The notes: a model not told the origin generated them from the letters alone. Positions 25,663 to 34,149 are shown, counted from the stretch's first letter. The stretch is DNA of 64,000 bases from Burkholderiaceae bacterium 16 (GCA_000955785.1 JYOD01000100.1:56047-120046), one strand, 5' to 3'. Program-made: numbers and translations.

Positions 25663-25678
25663 TTGGCACGCGGCTTGC
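25663..25678 (+). promoter_or_regulatory. Sigma-54 (-24/-12) promoter of the nitrate-type ABC operon
   Basis: TTGGCACG-N4-TTGC matches the sigma-54 consensus very closely, with GG at 25665-25666 and GC at 25677-25678 in the required 12-bp register. The predicted transcription start is 25690. RpoN itself is encoded at 290-1765. Confidence 0.85.
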
Positions 25679-25689
25679 GTAATTCAGAC

Positions 25690-25769
25690 ATCGGCCAACG
25701 ACGGCCGATCACAAACCGATGTGCGCCGCCAACGACGGCCGCGCCGCATCACGGGACAACGGCGTCCTG
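25690..25769 (+). ncRNA. ANTAR-target leader RNA: three tandem hexaloop hairpins
   Basis: Hairpin 1 (25690-25709): ATCGGCC/GGCCGAT, loop AACGAC. Hairpin 2 (25723-25744): GCGCCGCC pairing with GGCCGCGC with one mismatch, same loop AACGAC (25731-25736). Hairpin 3 (25752-25769): CGGGAC/GTCCTG, loop AACGGC (25758-25763). All loops have A1 and G4, the conserved bases of ANTAR RNA targets. Hairpin 3 overlaps the 5' arm of the terminator that follows, so the two cannot form together. The usual element has two hairpins. Confidence 0.8.
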
Positions 25770-25816
25770 AACTGCCCCGCATTCTTGGCGAAAGCGGCGC
25801 AGTTCGGGACGCTTTT
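25762..25816 (+). terminator. Leader terminator (attenuator) before nrtA
   Basis: 13-bp stem GCGTCCTGAACTG/CAGTTCGGGACGC with one G-T pair, a further inner CCGC/GCGG, then TTTTCATTT. It lies 16 nt before the first transporter start codon, and its 5' arm is shared with ANTAR hairpin 3. Confidence 0.88.
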
Positions 25817-25832
25817 CATTTGGAGCCGTGGA

Positions 25833-27152
25833 ATGCCCTCTCGCCTGAAGATTGCCAAGCCGCTGCACGCCGCGGTTGCCACCGATGCCAGCGCCGCCGG
25901 CGCCGATGCGGTGCCCGCCAGCAGCGGCCGCCGCCGCGCCCTGGCCACCATCGCCGGCGCCAGCGTGATCACGCTGGTCGACCCGCTCGTGCGCGCCGGA
26001 GCCTGGGCAGCCGGCTCGGATGCGCCGGAAAAGCCGGAAGTGCGGATCGGCTTTATCCCGCTGACGGACTGCGCTTCGGTAGTGATGGCCGGCACGCTCG
26101 GCTTCGACAAGAAATACGGCATCAAGATCACGCCCACCAAGGAAGCCTCCTGGGCCGGCGTGCGCGACAAGCTGGTCAATGGCGAACTGGATGCGGCACA
26201 CGTGCTGTACGGCCTGATCTACGGCGTGCAGCTCGGCATCGGGGGGCCCAAGAAGGACATGGCCGTGCTGATGAACCTGAACCACAATGGCCAGGCCATC
26301 ACGCTTTCGTCCAAGCTGGCGGAAAAAGGCGTCAAGGACGGCGCCAGCCTGAAAGCGCTGATGGCCAGGGAAAAGCGCGATTACACCTTCGCCCAGACCT
26401 TCCCAACCGGCACCCACGCGATGTGGCTGTACTACTGGCTGGCCGCCAACGGCATCAACCCGATGCAGGACGCCAAGGCCATCACCGTGCCGCCGCCGCA
26501 GATGGTGGCCAATATGCGCGTGGGCAACATGGACGGATTCTGCGTGGGCGAGCCCTGGGGCGCGCGCGCAATCGCCGACAAGATCGGCTTTACCGCCGAG
26601 ACCACGCAGGCGATCTGGAAGGATCACCCCGAAAAGACCCTGGGCACCACCGCCGAGTTCGTGCAAAAGTACCCCAATACGGCCCGCGCCATGGTTGCCG
26701 CCGTGCTGGAGGCATCGAAGTACATCGATGCCTCGGCCTCCAACCGCCGCAAGACCGCGGAAACGATTGCCGCCAAGTCCTATGTCAACACGGATATGGA
26801 CATCATCCTGGACCGCATGCTTGGCCGCTACAGCAATGGTCTGGGCAAGACGTGGGACGATCCGGACTCGATGAAGTTCTACCAGGACGGCAGCACCAAT
26901 TATCCCTTCCTCTCCGACGGCATGTGGTTCCTCACGCAGCACAAGCGGTGGGGCTTGCTCAAGGACCACCCCGACTACCTGGCGGTGGCGAAGAAGGTCA
27001 ACCGCATCGACGTCTACAAGCAAGGTGCCGCGGCCGCGCAGGTGCCAGTACCCAAGAGCGACTTCCGTACCGCGAAGCTGCTGGACGGCGTGGTGTGGGA
27101 TGCCAGCAAGGATCCGAAGGCCTACGCCGACGGCTTCAAGATCAAGGCCTGA
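25833..27152 (+). CDS. Nitrate-type ABC transporter substrate-binding protein (NrtA/NasF-like)
   Basis: 439 residues. The start lies behind TGGAG and after the leader terminator; a longer open frame upstream would run through the RNA element and is rejected. The N-terminal 60 residues carry a twin-arginine-like export signal (SSGRRRALATIAG, then a hydrophobic run). The mature part matches NrtA/SsuA-type proteins: VRIGFIPLTDCASVVMAG, VPPPQMVANMRVGNMDGFCV and GEPWGARAI. It should capture nitrate or nitrite (or a related anion) in the periplasm. Specificity is inferred from similarity and from NasT control. It is also related to the sensor NasS, but the export signal argues for a transport role. 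Confidence 0.85.
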   Translation: MPSRLKIAKPLHAAVATDASAAGADAVPASSGRRRALATIAGASVITLVDPLVRAGAWAAGSDAPEKPEVRIGFIPLTDCASVVMAGTLGFDKKYGIKITPTKEASWAGVRDKLVNGELDAAHVLYGLIYGVQLGIGGPKKDMAVLMNLNHNGQAITLSSKLAEKGVKDGASLKALMAREKRDYTFAQTFPTGTHAMWLYYWLAANGINPMQDAKAITVPPPQMVANMRVGNMDGFCVGEPWGARAIADKIGFTAETTQAIWKDHPEKTLGTTAEFVQKYPNTARAMVAAVLEASKYIDASASNRRKTAETIAAKSYVNTDMDIILDRMLGRYSNGLGKTWDDPDSMKFYQDGSTNYPFLSDGMWFLTQHKRWGLLKDHPDYLAVAKKVNRIDVYKQGAAAAQVPVPKSDFRTAKLLDGVVWDASKDPKAYADGFKIKA

Positions 27153-27271
27153 GCGCCGGGCGATATCGCGTGATATCGCGCCGGCCTCACCGTTCGACTG
27201 CCGAGTGATTCCAATTTGATTGCCGCTTGAACGCCGGCGTGGCGACACGCCGGCCCCTGAAGGAGCCTGAC

Positions 27272-28180
27272 GTGAATGCACTTGCCCAGCCGGCCACCCA
27301 TGCCGGCACCCAAGCCGCGCCCGCCGACAGCGGCACCAACGCCGGTCTCGCCGTGCCTGGCGACCAGCAGGTCCATGAACGCGCCCGGCGCAGCGCGGCG
27401 CGGCGCGATGCCTTCGCGGCCATCGTGCTGAAGCTGATGCCGCCTGTTGCCGGCTTTGCGCTGTTCCTGCTGGTCTGGCACGGTATCGCCACAATGATCC
27501 CCGCCATCCCCACGCCGGCCGCTACCTGGCATGCCGCCGTGCCCTTGTTTGGCGACCCCTTCTACCGCAACGGCCCCAATGACCAGGGCATCGGCTGGAA
27601 CGTGCTGGCGTCGCTGGCACGGGTCGCGGCAGGCTTCGGGCTGGCGGCGCTGATCGGCATCCCGGCCGGCTTCGCGCTGGGCCGCTTCGCTTTTCTCAAC
27701 GCCATGATGGCGCCCATCATCAGCCTGCTGCGCCCGGTCTCGCCGCTGGCGTGGCTGCCGATCGGGCTGCTGCTGTTCAAGTCTGCCAACCCGGCGGCGA
27801 TCTGGGCAATCTTCATCTGCTCGATCTGGCCGATGGTGATCAACACCGCGGTGGGCGTGACGCGCGTGCCGCAGGATTACCTGAATGTCGCGCGCGTGCT
27901 CGACCTGTCGGAGTGGAAGGTGTTCACGCGCGTGCTGCTGCCGGCCGTCCTGCCTTACATGCTGACCGGCGTGCGGCTGTCGATCGGCACGGCCTGGCTG
28001 GTGATCGTGGCCGCGGAGATGCTGACCGGTGGCACCGGCATCGGCTTCTGGCTGTGGGACGAGTGGAACAACCTGAAGGTGGAGCACATCGTCATCGCGA
28101 TCTTCATCATCGGCGTGGTCGGGCTGCTGCTCGAATACGCATTGCTGAGCCTGGCGAAGCGTTTCAGCTACGGCAACTAA
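27272..28180 (+). CDS. Nitrate-type ABC transporter permease (NrtB-like)
   Basis: 302 residues from a GTG start placed 6 nt after AAGGAG. An N-terminal cytoplasmic tail of about 60 residues precedes six predicted membrane segments. The BPD_transp_1 coupling region is visible as DYLNVARVLDLSEWKVFTRV followed by LLPAVLPYMLTGVRLSIG. It would pair with the ATPase that follows 34 bp later. Nitrate is the likely substrate by family and by the NasT-type leader; other small anions cannot be excluded. Confidence 0.87.
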   Translation: MNALAQPATHAGTQAAPADSGTNAGLAVPGDQQVHERARRSAARRDAFAAIVLKLMPPVAGFALFLLVWHGIATMIPAIPTPAATWHAAVPLFGDPFYRNGPNDQGIGWNVLASLARVAAGFGLAALIGIPAGFALGRFAFLNAMMAPIISLLRPVSPLAWLPIGLLLFKSANPAAIWAIFICSIWPMVINTAVGVTRVPQDYLNVARVLDLSEWKVFTRVLLPAVLPYMLTGVRLSIGTAWLVIVAAEMLTGGTGIGFWLWDEWNNLKVEHIVIAIFIIGVVGLLLEYALLSLAKRFSYGN

Positions 28181-28214
28181 GACGGCTACCGCGCGCAGCG
28201 CCAAGGAGAACCTC

Positions 28215-29018
28215 ATGGAAAAGTTCGTCCGTATCGAAAACGTCGGGCAGACCTTCAAGACCAAGAAGGGGCCGTTCGTCGCCCTGCGCGATGTCAACCT
28301 GACCATCGCCAGCGGCGAGTTCATCACGCTGATCGGCCACTCCGGCTGCGGCAAGTCCACCTTGCTCAACCTGCTGGCCGGACTGGACCGTCCCAGTGCC
28401 GGCGCACTGATCTGCGCCGAGCGCGAGATCGCCGGGCCCGGCCCGGATCGGGCGGTGGTGTTCCAGAACCACTCGCTGCTGCCCTGGCTGACCTGCTTCG
28501 AAAACGTCTACCTTGGCGTGGAACGCGTGTTCGGCGGCAGCGAAAGCAAGGCGCAACTGAAGGCGCGCACCCACGACACCCTGGCCATGGTCGGGCTCAC
28601 CCATGCCGAATCCAAGTATCCGCAGGAAATCTCGGGCGGCATGAAGCAGCGCGTGGGCATCGCGCGGGCGCTCGCGATGGAGCCCAAGGTGCTGCTGATG
28701 GACGAGCCCTTCGGCGCGCTGGATGCGCTCACCCGCGCGCACTTGCAGGACGAACTGATCAAGATCGTAGCCAAGACCCGCAGCACGGTGGTGATGGTGA
28801 CCCATGATGTGGACGAAGCGGTGCTGCTGGCCGACCGCATCGTCATGATGACCAACGGCCCGGCCGCCACGATTGGCGAAGTGCTGAAGGTGGACCTGCC
28901 ACGGCCGCGCGAGCGCATGGCGCTGGCCGACGACAAGAACTATCACGCGTGCCGGACCGCGGTGCTGGACTTCCTGTATCGCAAGCAGCGCAATCCGGCG
29001 CTGAAGGAAGCCGCCTGA
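28215..29018 (+). CDS. Nitrate-type ABC transporter ATP-binding protein (NrtD-like)
   Basis: 267 residues behind a strong AAGGAG site. Walker A is GHSGCGKSTLLN, the Q loop FQNHSLLPWL, the signature ISGGMKQRVGIARAL and Walker B VLLMDEPFGALDALTR, with the switch His in VTHDVDEAV. It is the single-domain NrtD form; there is no fused regulatory substrate-binding domain as in cyanobacterial NrtC. It completes a minimal three-gene importer. No nitrate or nitrite reductase follows. Confidence 0.9.
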   Translation: MEKFVRIENVGQTFKTKKGPFVALRDVNLTIASGEFITLIGHSGCGKSTLLNLLAGLDRPSAGALICAEREIAGPGPDRAVVFQNHSLLPWLTCFENVYLGVERVFGGSESKAQLKARTHDTLAMVGLTHAESKYPQEISGGMKQRVGIARALAMEPKVLLMDEPFGALDALTRAHLQDELIKIVAKTRSTVVMVTHDVDEAVLLADRIVMMTNGPAATIGEVLKVDLPRPRERMALADDKNYHACRTAVLDFLYRKQRNPALKEAA

Positions 29019-29132
29019 GCGGACGCCGGCAAGCGGGCGCGGCGGCATGGCAGGCCGGCATTGGCCAATGCGATGGGCATGGCCCGTCCGCTCCGCTATC
29101 ATGAACCTCAAACCACACAGCCCCAGCCCGCC

Positions 29133-30143
29133 ATGACCACCACGCCTGCCACGCCCGCCGCCCCGACTTTCGCTGCGGCGAAGTACATCAAGGAAATCGG
29201 CCGGGGCGTCAACGGCGCCCGCGCGCTGCCGCGCGAGGACGCGCAGGCCTTGTTCGATGCCATGCTGGCCGGCCGCGTGGCCGATATCGAGCTGGGCGCG
29301 GTGCTGATGGCCTATCGCATCAAGGGCGAAGCCCCGCACGAGCTGGCCGGCATGCTCGATGCCGCGCACGCGCACTGCCTGCCGCTGGCCGCGCCGCCGG
29401 ACCGCATCGTTGTGACCATCCCAAGCTACAACGGCGCGCGCAAGCAGCCCAACCTGGTACCGCTGCTGGCCCTGCTGCTGGCGCGCGAAGGCATTCCCGT
29501 GCTGGTGCACGGCAGCCGCCAGTTCAACGGGCGCGTGACCAGCCTCTCGCTGTTCGGGGCGCTGGGCATCGCGCCGTGCAGTTCCGTGGCGCAGGCCGAA
29601 GCCCAGCTTCGCAGCAAGGACAGCCAGCCGGGCCCGCTGGCGGTGCTGCCGATCGACGTGCTGTCGCCGGCGCTGGCCGCCATGCTCGACAGGCGCATGC
29701 AGATCGGCTTGCGCAACTCCGCGCACACGGTGGTCAAGATGCTCCAGCCGGTGGGCACCCACTCCCCGGCGGAGGCGCTGCGCCTGTACAGCTACACCCA
29801 TCCTGAGTACCGCGAAACGCTGACCGACTACTTCTCGCGCGAACCCGCCAATGTGCTGCTGGCGCGCGGCACCGAAGGCGAGGTGGTGGCCGATGCGCGG
29901 CGCAGCAGCCGCATCGACTGGCTGCACGACGGACATCAGCGCACACTGGTCGATCCCACCGCGGGCTCCATTACCGAAGTGCCGGAATTGCCACCCGGTA
30001 GCGACGTGGACCAAACTGCGGCCTGGATCCGCCTCGTGCTGGACGGCAATGCACCCGTCCCGGCTCCGATCGCTACGCAGATCGAGGCCATCCGCGACTG
30101 CCTGCAACAGGGAACACGCGTGACCTGGGCCAGCCCGGTCTGA
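29133..30143 (+). CDS. ybiB: YbiB/TrpD2-like DNA-binding protein of the nucleoside phosphorylase class III fold
   Basis: 336 residues from MTTTPATPA. The N-terminal helical domain (REDAQALFDAMLAGRVADIELGAVLMAYR) and the central domain resemble anthranilate phosphoribosyltransferase TrpD. Glycine-rich PRPP-site motifs are changed (IPSYNGARKQPNLVPLLALLL), as in YbiB/TrpD2, which in E. coli binds nucleic acids rather than making phosphoribosyl anthranilate. It lies 114 bp after the ABC genes on the same strand, so it may share their transcript or have its own promoter. Its link to nitrogen metabolism is unknown. Confidence 0.8.
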   Translation: MTTTPATPAAPTFAAAKYIKEIGRGVNGARALPREDAQALFDAMLAGRVADIELGAVLMAYRIKGEAPHELAGMLDAAHAHCLPLAAPPDRIVVTIPSYNGARKQPNLVPLLALLLAREGIPVLVHGSRQFNGRVTSLSLFGALGIAPCSSVAQAEAQLRSKDSQPGPLAVLPIDVLSPALAAMLDRRMQIGLRNSAHTVVKMLQPVGTHSPAEALRLYSYTHPEYRETLTDYFSREPANVLLARGTEGEVVADARRSSRIDWLHDGHQRTLVDPTAGSITEVPELPPGSDVDQTAAWIRLVLDGNAPVPAPIATQIEAIRDCLQQGTRVTWASPV

Positions 30144-30160
30144 GGCAGGCCCAGGCGCTT

Positions 30161-31036
30161 TCAGCGCTTGCGCTGCGGCAGCGGGATGCGATCGTCCTCG
30201 CCAGGCACGCGCGGGAACTGGTCATCCTCCCAGCGCTGGGAGGCCGCCTCGATCGCTTCCTTGCTGCTGGCGACGAAATTCCAGAAGATAAATCGGTGCC
30301 CGTCGGTCGGATCGCCGCCCAGCAGCATCACGCGCGAAGGGGCCTGTGCCGTCAGCGTCACCGGCACGCCCGGCACCAACACCGCCAAATGGCGTTCCGG
30401 CAGTATTTCGCCATCCAGCGTAACGCTGCCGTCCACCGGATAGATGCCACGTTCGGCATGCTCCGGCGGAATCTCCAGGCTGGCACCCGCATCCAGCTCT
30501 ATGGCCACATAGAGCGTGCGGCTAAACACCTTCACGGGAGCCTTCGCGCCAAAGGCATCTCCGGCGATCACCGTCATCCGCACCCCGGGGCGCTCCAGCT
30601 TGGGCAGCGTTGCGGCGGGGTGATGATGGAAGGACGGTTCGACGTTTTCGAACTCCCTTGGCAGCGCCACCCAGGTCTGTATGCCATGCAGGCGTGGCCC
30701 GGCATCGCGGGCAGCCTGCGGCGAGCGTTCCGAGTGCGCGATGCCCTTTCCCGCCGTCATCCAGTTCACGTCGCCCGGCCTGATCACCTGCTTGCTGCCA
30801 AGGCTGTCGTGGTGAAGGATCTCGCCTTCGAACAGGTAAGTGACGGTCGCCAGCCCAATATGTGGATGTGGACGCACGTCGGCACCTTCCCCCGGTGGCA
30901 TCGCCACTGGTCCCATATGGTCGAAGAAGATAAACGGCCCGACGGTCTGCGTTGCCGCCGCGGGTAGCAGCCGGCTGACGGCAAAGTCGCCAAGGTCACG
31001 CGTATGTGGCTTGAGCAAGTGTTCGATAGCAGACAT
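30161..31036 (-). CDS. Pirin family protein
   Basis: 291 residues from MSAIEHLLKPH behind GGGGAG. Bicupin protein with the pirin metal ligands in RPHPHIGLATVTYLFEG and GIAHSERS (His, His, His, Glu pattern). Bacterial pirins bind iron; some have quercetin dioxygenase activity and others modulate enzymes or stress responses. Substrate and partner cannot be read from this sequence. It is divergent from rpoH with a 356-bp gap between them. Confidence 0.88.
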   Translation of the reverse strand: MSAIEHLLKPHTRDLGDFAVSRLLPAAATQTVGPFIFFDHMGPVAMPPGEGADVRPHPHIGLATVTYLFEGEILHHDSLGSKQVIRPGDVNWMTAGKGIAHSERSPQAARDAGPRLHGIQTWVALPREFENVEPSFHHHPAATLPKLERPGVRMTVIAGDAFGAKAPVKVFSRTLYVAIELDAGASLEIPPEHAERGIYPVDGSVTLDGEILPERHLAVLVPGVPVTLTAQAPSRVMLLGGDPTDGHRFIFWNFVASSKEAIEAASQRWEDDQFPRVPGEDDRIPLPQRKR

Positions 31037-31283
31037 GAATTCTCCCCGTTTCGGTCGATGCTGGCGGTTAGCGCAAATGAAAAGAGTGTAGCCGCTGTAG
31101 AAACGCTGCATCTCATTTGGCGATAGAACCGAAGGGCGCGTGTTCCCTCTAATCCATGTCGGATCGTTCGAGGGCTCGCATGAGAAAGTGGCCGCGCCAC
31201 ATCACGCAAAGCCCCGCGCAGGAAAGGCTATGTGAAAACAGATTTCGATTACCAGGAACTATCAACCCTATAACTACTCCAAC

Positions 31284-31310
31284 TTAGCAGTCCCCCGGCT
31301 TGAGTGCTAA
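31284..31310. promoter_or_regulatory. CIRCE-like operator upstream of rpoH (HrcA site)
   Basis: TTAGCAGTC (31284-31292), 9-bp spacer, GAGTGCTAA (31302-31310). The CIRCE consensus is TTAGCACTC-N9-GAGTGCTAA, so there is one mismatch out of 18 and exact spacing. It lies 83 bp before the rpoH start codon. HrcA repressor binding here would place the heat-shock sigma factor under repressor control. The rest of the 31037-31392 gap shows no gene. Confidence 0.8.
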
Positions 31311-31392
31311 TATGTGTTGCAATGCAGTGCGTAGCCCCCATGGGTTGGCGTACGCGGGCAACCCACCCGCCGGATGCAAAAGGAGCAATCGA

Positions 31393-32322
31393 GTGAACGC
31401 GGTCCTATCTGCTGACCAAACCCAAATGACCAACCGTCTGCCCACGGTGCCCCAAGGTACCGGCACGTTTGCGCTGACGCTTCCCGGAACGCTGGGAAAT
31501 CTGGACAGCTATATCCAGGCTGTCCACCGTATTCCCCTGCTCACCCCCGAGGAAGAGCAGCGGCTCGCGCGCGAGCTGCGCGAGCATGACTCCGTTGACG
31601 CGGCGCGCCGCATGGTGCTGTCGCACCTGCGCCTGGTGGTGTCCATCGCCCGCCAGTACCTCGGCTACGGCCTGCCCCATGCGGACCTGATCCAGGAAGG
31701 CAATATCGGCCTGATGAAGGCCGTGAAGCGCTTCGACCCGGACCAGGGCGTGCGCCTGGTGTCGTATGCGATGCACTGGATCAAGGCCGAGATCCACGAA
31801 TACGTGCTGAAGAACTGGCGCATGGTCAAGGTGGCTACCACCAAGGCCCAGCGCAAGCTGTTCTTCAACCTGCGCAGCCACAAGCAGGGTGCCCATACCT
31901 TCACCCCGGAACAGATCGACGCGGTTGCGCGCGAGCTGAACGTCAAGCCGGAAGAAGTGATGGAGATGGAAACCCGCCTGTCTGGTGGCGACCTGGCGCT
32001 GGAAGGCCAGATCGACGATGGCGAAGAGGAATTCGCTCCCATCGCCTACCTGGCCGACAACCACAACGAACCTACCCGCGTGATCGAGGCCCAGCGCCAC
32101 GACCGCATGCAGGTGCAAGGCCTGGAGGAAGCGCTGTCCAAGCTCGACGACCGCAGCCGCCGCATCATCGAAGCGCGCTGGCTGCAGGTCAACGACGACG
32201 GGTCCGGCGGTTCCACGCTGCACGAACTGGCTGACGAATTCGGCGTCTCGGCCGAACGTATCCGCCAGATCGAAACCGCGGCGATGAAGAAGATGAAAGG
32301 AGCGCTGCAGGCATTTGCCTGA
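31393..32322 (+). CDS. rpoH: RNA polymerase sigma-32 (heat shock) factor RpoH
   Basis: 309 residues from a GTG start 7 nt after AGGAG. Sigma-70 region 2 is present (LIQEGNIGLMKAVKRFDP and VSYAMHWIKAEIHEYVLKNW). The RpoH box is QRKLFFNLR, specific to sigma-32. Region 4 ends in FGVSAERIRQIETAAMKKMK. It directs transcription of chaperone and protease genes after heat stress. A CIRCE-like operator upstream suggests additional control by HrcA. A strong terminator follows. Confidence 0.96.
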   Translation: MNAVLSADQTQMTNRLPTVPQGTGTFALTLPGTLGNLDSYIQAVHRIPLLTPEEEQRLARELREHDSVDAARRMVLSHLRLVVSIARQYLGYGLPHADLIQEGNIGLMKAVKRFDPDQGVRLVSYAMHWIKAEIHEYVLKNWRMVKVATTKAQRKLFFNLRSHKQGAHTFTPEQIDAVARELNVKPEEVMEMETRLSGGDLALEGQIDDGEEEFAPIAYLADNHNEPTRVIEAQRHDRMQVQGLEEALSKLDDRSRRIIEARWLQVNDDGSGGSTLHELADEFGVSAERIRQIETAAMKKMKGALQAFA

Positions 32323-32373
32323 GGCGCGCCGGGCGGCGGCGGGCATTTCACCCCCGCCCTCTCCCGAAAGCAG

Positions 32374-32402
32374 CAGGGCCGGTCTCGCGACCGGCCCTGT
32401 TT
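32374..32402. terminator. Terminator between rpoH and the SCO gene
   Basis: 11-bp perfect stem CAGGGCCGGTC/GACCGGCCCTG with a TCGC loop and TTT. The convergent genes probably share it. Confidence 0.85.
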
Positions 32403-32435
32403 CATCTTGTCTACCGGTTACACCGGCCGCGCCCC

Positions 32436-33092
32436 TCAGGAAGCAAGCAGTTGCTTGATGTCGTGCGCAATTGGCTCCGGTCCCTGGCCATGGCGAATGA
32501 ACAGCCGCAACTTCCCGCTGGGGTCGAACACATAGCTGCCCGCCGAGTGGTCCATGGTGTAGTTGGACGGCGACGTGCCTGGCACCTTGGCATAGAACAC
32601 CTTGAAGTCCTTGGCGACCTTCTGCAGCGCGGCGTCGTCGGCCGGGCGCATGCCCAGAAAGCGCGGATCGAAGGCCGGCACGTATTGCGCCAGCAGCGCC
32701 TGCGTATCGCGTTCGGGATCGACTGTGACAAAGAGCACCTGCACCTTGTCGGCATCCGGCCCCAGTTGCTCCATGACCGCCTTCAACTCAGCCATGGTGG
32801 TCGGGCACACGTCGGGACAATGCGTATAGCCGAAGAACATCACCACCGCCTTGCCCTTGAAGTCCGCGATCGAGCGCACCTTGCCGTTGTGATCGGTGAG
32901 GACGAAGTCCTTGCCGAATTCACTGCCGCCGGTGATGTCGACGTTCTTGAAAGACGCACGCTGCTGGCCGCATGCAGCAAGCAGCAGCGAGCACAACGCC
33001 AGCAGGCACAACCGGCGGAAGGTGGCGAAAGTGGGCAGGAAGCCCGGAGGGAAGCGGTTCGGCATGCGGGTTCGGGTGGTTTGGCGAGCCAT
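32436..33092 (-). CDS. SCO1/SenC family copper chaperone for cytochrome oxidase
   Basis: 218 residues from MARQTTRT; an inner ATG at 33065 would give 209. A hydrophobic segment ends in LLLAACG, a lipobox, so it is probably a lipoprotein facing the periplasm. The thioredoxin-like domain carries copper ligands CPDVC (in YTHCPDVCPTTMAE) and a histidine in YTMDHSAG. SCO proteins deliver or reduce copper for the CuA centre of oxidase subunit II. It is the last gene of the ctaA-ctaB block. Confidence 0.92.
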   Translation of the reverse strand: MARQTTRTRMPNRFPPGFLPTFATFRRLCLLALCSLLLAACGQQRASFKNVDITGGSEFGKDFVLTDHNGKVRSIADFKGKAVVMFFGYTHCPDVCPTTMAELKAVMEQLGPDADKVQVLFVTVDPERDTQALLAQYVPAFDPRFLGMRPADDAALQKVAKDFKVFYAKVPGTSPSNYTMDHSAGSYVFDPSGKLRLFIRHGQGPEPIAHDIKQLLAS

Positions 33093-33213
33093 GACCGTCC
33101 GGCAATCGGCCGGGCGCGGCAAGGTCACATTAACAGATGTGATGCAGTATCGCCGATTGGGGCCGCCGCGCGCTCAGGCCGCGACAAGATGTCGCAAGCC
33201 GCCGTCCGGCCGC

Positions 33214-34149
33214 TCAGCCTTGCGGCAGGAACTTGAAGTAGTGATCGACCAGCAGCGCGGCGAACAGCAGCGAGAGGTAAAGGATCGAGAAACGGAAAGT
33301 CCGCTGCGCCAGTGCGTCGGAATAGTTGCGGTACATCTTCCAGGAGTACGCGAGGAAACCGCCCCCCAGGATCAGCGCCGCCGCCAGGTAAATATAACCG
33401 CACATCCCGTATACGAAAGGCAGCAGCGTGGCCGCAATCATGATCAGCGTGTACAGCAGGATGTGCAGCAGCGTGAAGCGCTCGCCATGCGTTACCGGCA
33501 GCATCGGCAAGCCGGACTTGGCGTAGTCGGCGCGGCGATACAGGGCCAGGGCCCAGAAGTGCGGTGGGGTCCACGTGAAGATGATCAGCACCAGGAACCA
33601 GGCTTCGGCCGGCAGTTCGCCAGCGACAGCCGCCCAGCCAAGCGCCGGCGGCATGGCGCCGGACAGGCCGCCGATCACGATATTCTGCGGCGTGGCCGGC
33701 TTGAGCAGGATCGTGTACACCACGGCATAGCCGACGAAGGTGGCAACCGTCAGCCACATTGTCAGATCGTTGGTATAAACGTGCAGCAGCCACATCCCCG
33801 CGCCGCCCAGCACCGCCGAGAACACCAGGGTCTGGATGGTTGTGATCTCGCCGGTGGCGGAGGGGCGCCATGCGGTGCGGCGCATCAGCGCGTCGACCTT
33901 TTGCTCCACCAGGCAGTTGATGGCGAAAGCGGCGCCCGCCAGCAGCCAGATACCGGCGGCGCCCCCGATCAGCACCGGCCAGGGCACCATGCCCGGCGTG
34001 GCCAGGAACATGCCGATGATGGCGCAGAAGACGGCAAGCTGCGTCACACGGGGCTTGGTAAGGGCGGCGTATTGGCGGACCAGGTGGCGAACCCGTCCGA
34101 GGGGATGTGTGTGGGTAGCAGTAACCACTGGGGAGTTCTTGTCTTTCAT
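33214..34149 (-). CDS. ctaB: Protoheme IX farnesyltransferase (heme O synthase)
   Basis: 311 residues, UbiA-type membrane prenyltransferase with about nine predicted helices. The first aspartate-rich motif reads NCLVEQKVDALMRRT, with Glu in place of the first Asp of the usual N-x3-D-x3-D pattern, a substitution I believe is common in betaproteobacteria. The second region TWTPPHFWALALYRR is intact. It attaches farnesyl to heme B, giving heme O for CtaA. The start codon overlaps the ctaA stop by 4 nt, so the two are translationally coupled. Confidence 0.95.
   Translation of the reverse strand: MKDKNSPVVTATHTHPLGRVRHLVRQYAALTKPRVTQLAVFCAIIGMFLATPGMVPWPVLIGGAAGIWLLAGAAFAINCLVEQKVDALMRRTAWRPSATGEITTIQTLVFSAVLGGAGMWLLHVYTNDLTMWLTVATFVGYAVVYTILLKPATPQNIVIGGLSGAMPPALGWAAVAGELPAEAWFLVLIIFTWTPPHFWALALYRRADYAKSGLPMLPVTHGERFTLLHILLYTLIMIAATLLPFVYGMCGYIYLAAALILGGGFLAYSWKMYRNYSDALAQRTFRFSILYLSLLFAALLVDHYFKFLPQG

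Noticed and set aside
25719..25832. Upstream start for the NrtA-like protein
   Set aside because: It would make the ANTAR hairpin and terminator region coding; the TGGAG-preceded ATG at 25833 fits the export signal.
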